5,375 bases of DNA, taken from assembly GCA_003550945.1 (NCBI GenBank), contig PULL01000140.1, forward strand, positions 1 to 5,375, written 5' to 3'. The notes beneath the pieces are model-generated. The model had not been told where the DNA came from, did not search any database, and saw only the letters and a program-made list of their open reading frames with translations. Source of the stretch: Thioalkalivibrio sp. GTDB lineage: Bacteria > Pseudomonadota > Gammaproteobacteria > Ectothiorhodospirales > Ectothiorhodospiraceae. The position numbers and the translations under genes are program-made. Every line of letters starts with the position of its first letter. Within the stretch, counting starts at the first letter, position 1. Shown piece by piece: positions 4,121-5,375 of this stretch.

Positions 4121-5375
4121 TCATTTCCGACATCGCCAACCGCCGTCCGGTGCTTGCGGTTGTCTTCAACCTTCTCTTGGTGACCTTCGGCCTGATTGCC
4201 TACCAGCAGTTGCCGCTGCGCGAGTACCCGGACATCGACGCGCCGGTGATCACCGTGATCACCGACTACCCGGGCGCCAGTGCCGAGATCATCGAGCGCG
4301 AGGTGACCCAGCGTCTGGAGGACCGGATCGCCGGGATCGAGGGCATCCGCTTCATCCAGTCGTCGAGCCGCGACGGACGTTCGTCGATCACCATCGAATT
4401 CAACCTGAACCGCGACATCGATGCCGCCGCCAACGACATCCGCGAGGCGGTGTCGCGGGTGGTGCGTTTTCTGCCCGATGAGGTTGATCCGCCGCAGGTG
4501 ACCAAGGCCGATGCCGACGCGAACCCGATTCTCTGGCTCAACCTGTCCAGCACCACGATGGACGGCCTGGAGCTTGCGGACTACGCGCGACGCTACCTGG
4601 TCGACCGGCTTTCCGTCGTCGATGGCGTTGCGCTGATCCGCCTCGGCGGGGCGCGCCGCTACGCGATGCGCATCTGGGTGGACCGGGAGGCGCTGGCGGC
4701 ACGCGAACTCACCGTCGCCGACATCGAGGACGCGCTGCGGCGCGAGAACGTGGAACTGCCGGCGGGCCGGGTCGATTCGGTGGACCGCGAGTTCCGCGTT
4801 CGCGTGGATCGGATGTACCGCACCGTCGAGGACTTCGAGCGCCTGGTGATCCGGCGCGCGGACAACCAGCACCTGGTGCGGCTGGGCGAGGTCGCCGAGG
4901 TCCGGCTCGGTTCGGACTCCGAACGCACCGAGTTCCGCGGCAACGGCGAGGACATGGTGGGGTTGGGGATCATCCGCCAGGCGAATGCCAACGTGCTCGA
5001 TGTCGCGGCCGGCGTGAAGCGGGTCGCGGGCGAGTTGCAGGAGCAGTTGCCGGAGGGCACCTCGCTGGTCGTCACCTACGACAGTTCGGTGTTCATCGAG
5101 GGTGCGATCCGAGAGGTTTACATCACACTGGCGATTGCCACCGCGGCGGTGGTACTCGTGATCTACCTGTTCCTCGGCAGCTGGCGGGCGACGCTGATCC
5201 CAGGGGTGACCGTGCCGGTCGCGATCACCGCGGCCTTCATCGGCATCGCGCTGCTCGGGTTCTCGGTGAACCTGCTGACGCTGCTGGCGCTGGTGCTGGC
5301 GATCGGGTTGGTGGTCGACGATGCGATCGTGATGCTCGAGAAGACCACCGCGATCGCGATCGCGAGAGCGAATTC
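4117..5375 (+). CDS. RND efflux pump permease, HAE1 (AcrB-like) family (3' partial)
   Basis: The frame runs 419 codons from ATG 4117 to the right edge with no stop. The family is about 1,020-1,050 residues long, so roughly the first 40% is present. Visible elements in order are TM1 (about 11-29), LPLREYPDID (32-41), YPGAS (51-55), the porter-domain segment with RDIDAAANDIREAVSR (99-114), DADANPILWL (132-141), and TM2 (about 334-353). TM3 (about 359-380) and TM4 (about 383-401) follow, with the proton-relay aspartates D401-D402 in GLVVDDAIVMLE, equivalent to AcrB D407/D408. The intact DD pair argues for proton-driven drug/proton antiport in the inner membrane. HAE1 family rather than heavy-metal (HME) is favoured by the REYPDIDAPVITV style; substrate is not predictable. 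The ATGA overlap ties it to the adaptor. After E408 the family's usual N-x-x-R is replaced by KTTAIAIARAN at the sequence end, which may be an assembly artefact. Confidence 0.93.
   Translation, partial: MIISDIANRRPVLAVVFNLLLVTFGLIAYQQLPLREYPDIDAPVITVITDYPGASAEIIEREVTQRLEDRIAGIEGIRFIQSSSRDGRSSITIEFNLNRDIDAAANDIREAVSRVVRFLPDEVDPPQVTKADADANPILWLNLSSTTMDGLELADYARRYLVDRLSVVDGVALIRLGGARRYAMRIWVDREALAARELTVADIEDALRRENVELPAGRVDSVDREFRVRVDRMYRTVEDFERLVIRRADNQHLVRLGEVAEVRLGSDSERTEFRGNGEDMVGLGIIRQANANVLDVAAGVKRVAGELQEQLPEGTSLVVTYDSSVFIEGAIREVYITLAIATAAVVLVIYLFLGSWRATLIPGVTVPVAITAAFIGIALLGFSVNLLTLLALVLAIGLVVDDAIVMLEKTTAIAIARAN

Noticed and set aside
4110..4481. 123-codon plus-strand frame overlapping the pump start
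   Set aside because: Out-of-frame shadow of the pump gene, whose ATG 4117 frame has RND motifs throughout.
3376..4872. 498-codon minus-strand frame across the adaptor and pump
   Set aside because: Shadow of two clearly recognisable plus-strand efflux genes; its composition is biased and no domain is visible.

Overview
The window is GC-rich and densely coding, with bacterial gene spacing. The class I glutamate-cysteine ligase (GshA type), the NarL-like response regulator, the MtfA peptidase and the HAE1-type RND efflux genes together point to a gammaproteobacterium. A purple sulfur or Chromatiales-like lineage would fit, but the order is an inference from GC content and protein style only. 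The length and the odd 3' edge suggest a short contig that is cut at both ends.

Layout from left to right: (1) 1-192, plus strand: the C-terminal DNA-binding domain of a NarL/FixJ-family response regulator, cut by the left edge. (2) 199-1005, minus strand: an MtfA-like M90 zinc metallopeptidase that converges on the regulator with only 6 bp between stop codons. (3) 1006-1073: a short divergent intergenic region. (4) 1074-2690, plus strand: gshA, which catalyses the first step of glutathione synthesis. (5) 2691-3046: a 356-bp gap with three GC-rich REP-like palindromes in its first half. Its second half holds a TAAACGG direct repeat, a long imperfect stem-loop and a strong Shine-Dalgarno that serves a 14-codon reading frame running into the next gene. 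(6) 3047-4120, plus strand: a periplasmic adaptor (membrane fusion protein). (7) 4117-5375, plus strand: the inner-membrane RND pump, joined to the adaptor by an ATGA overlap and cut by the right edge in or just after transmembrane helix 4.

The adaptor and pump form one translationally coupled efflux operon. The third component, an outer-membrane TolC-like channel, is not in the window. GshA and the efflux operon share a strand but are separated by the REP-like cluster, so they are probably separate transcription units. I see no CRISPR array, tRNA, rRNA, insertion sequence or phage gene, and no clearly new biological system. The observations most worth a second look are the start region of the adaptor gene (a leader reading frame or a one-base sequence error), the leader structures upstream of it, and the anomalous last ~35 bases of the pump gene.
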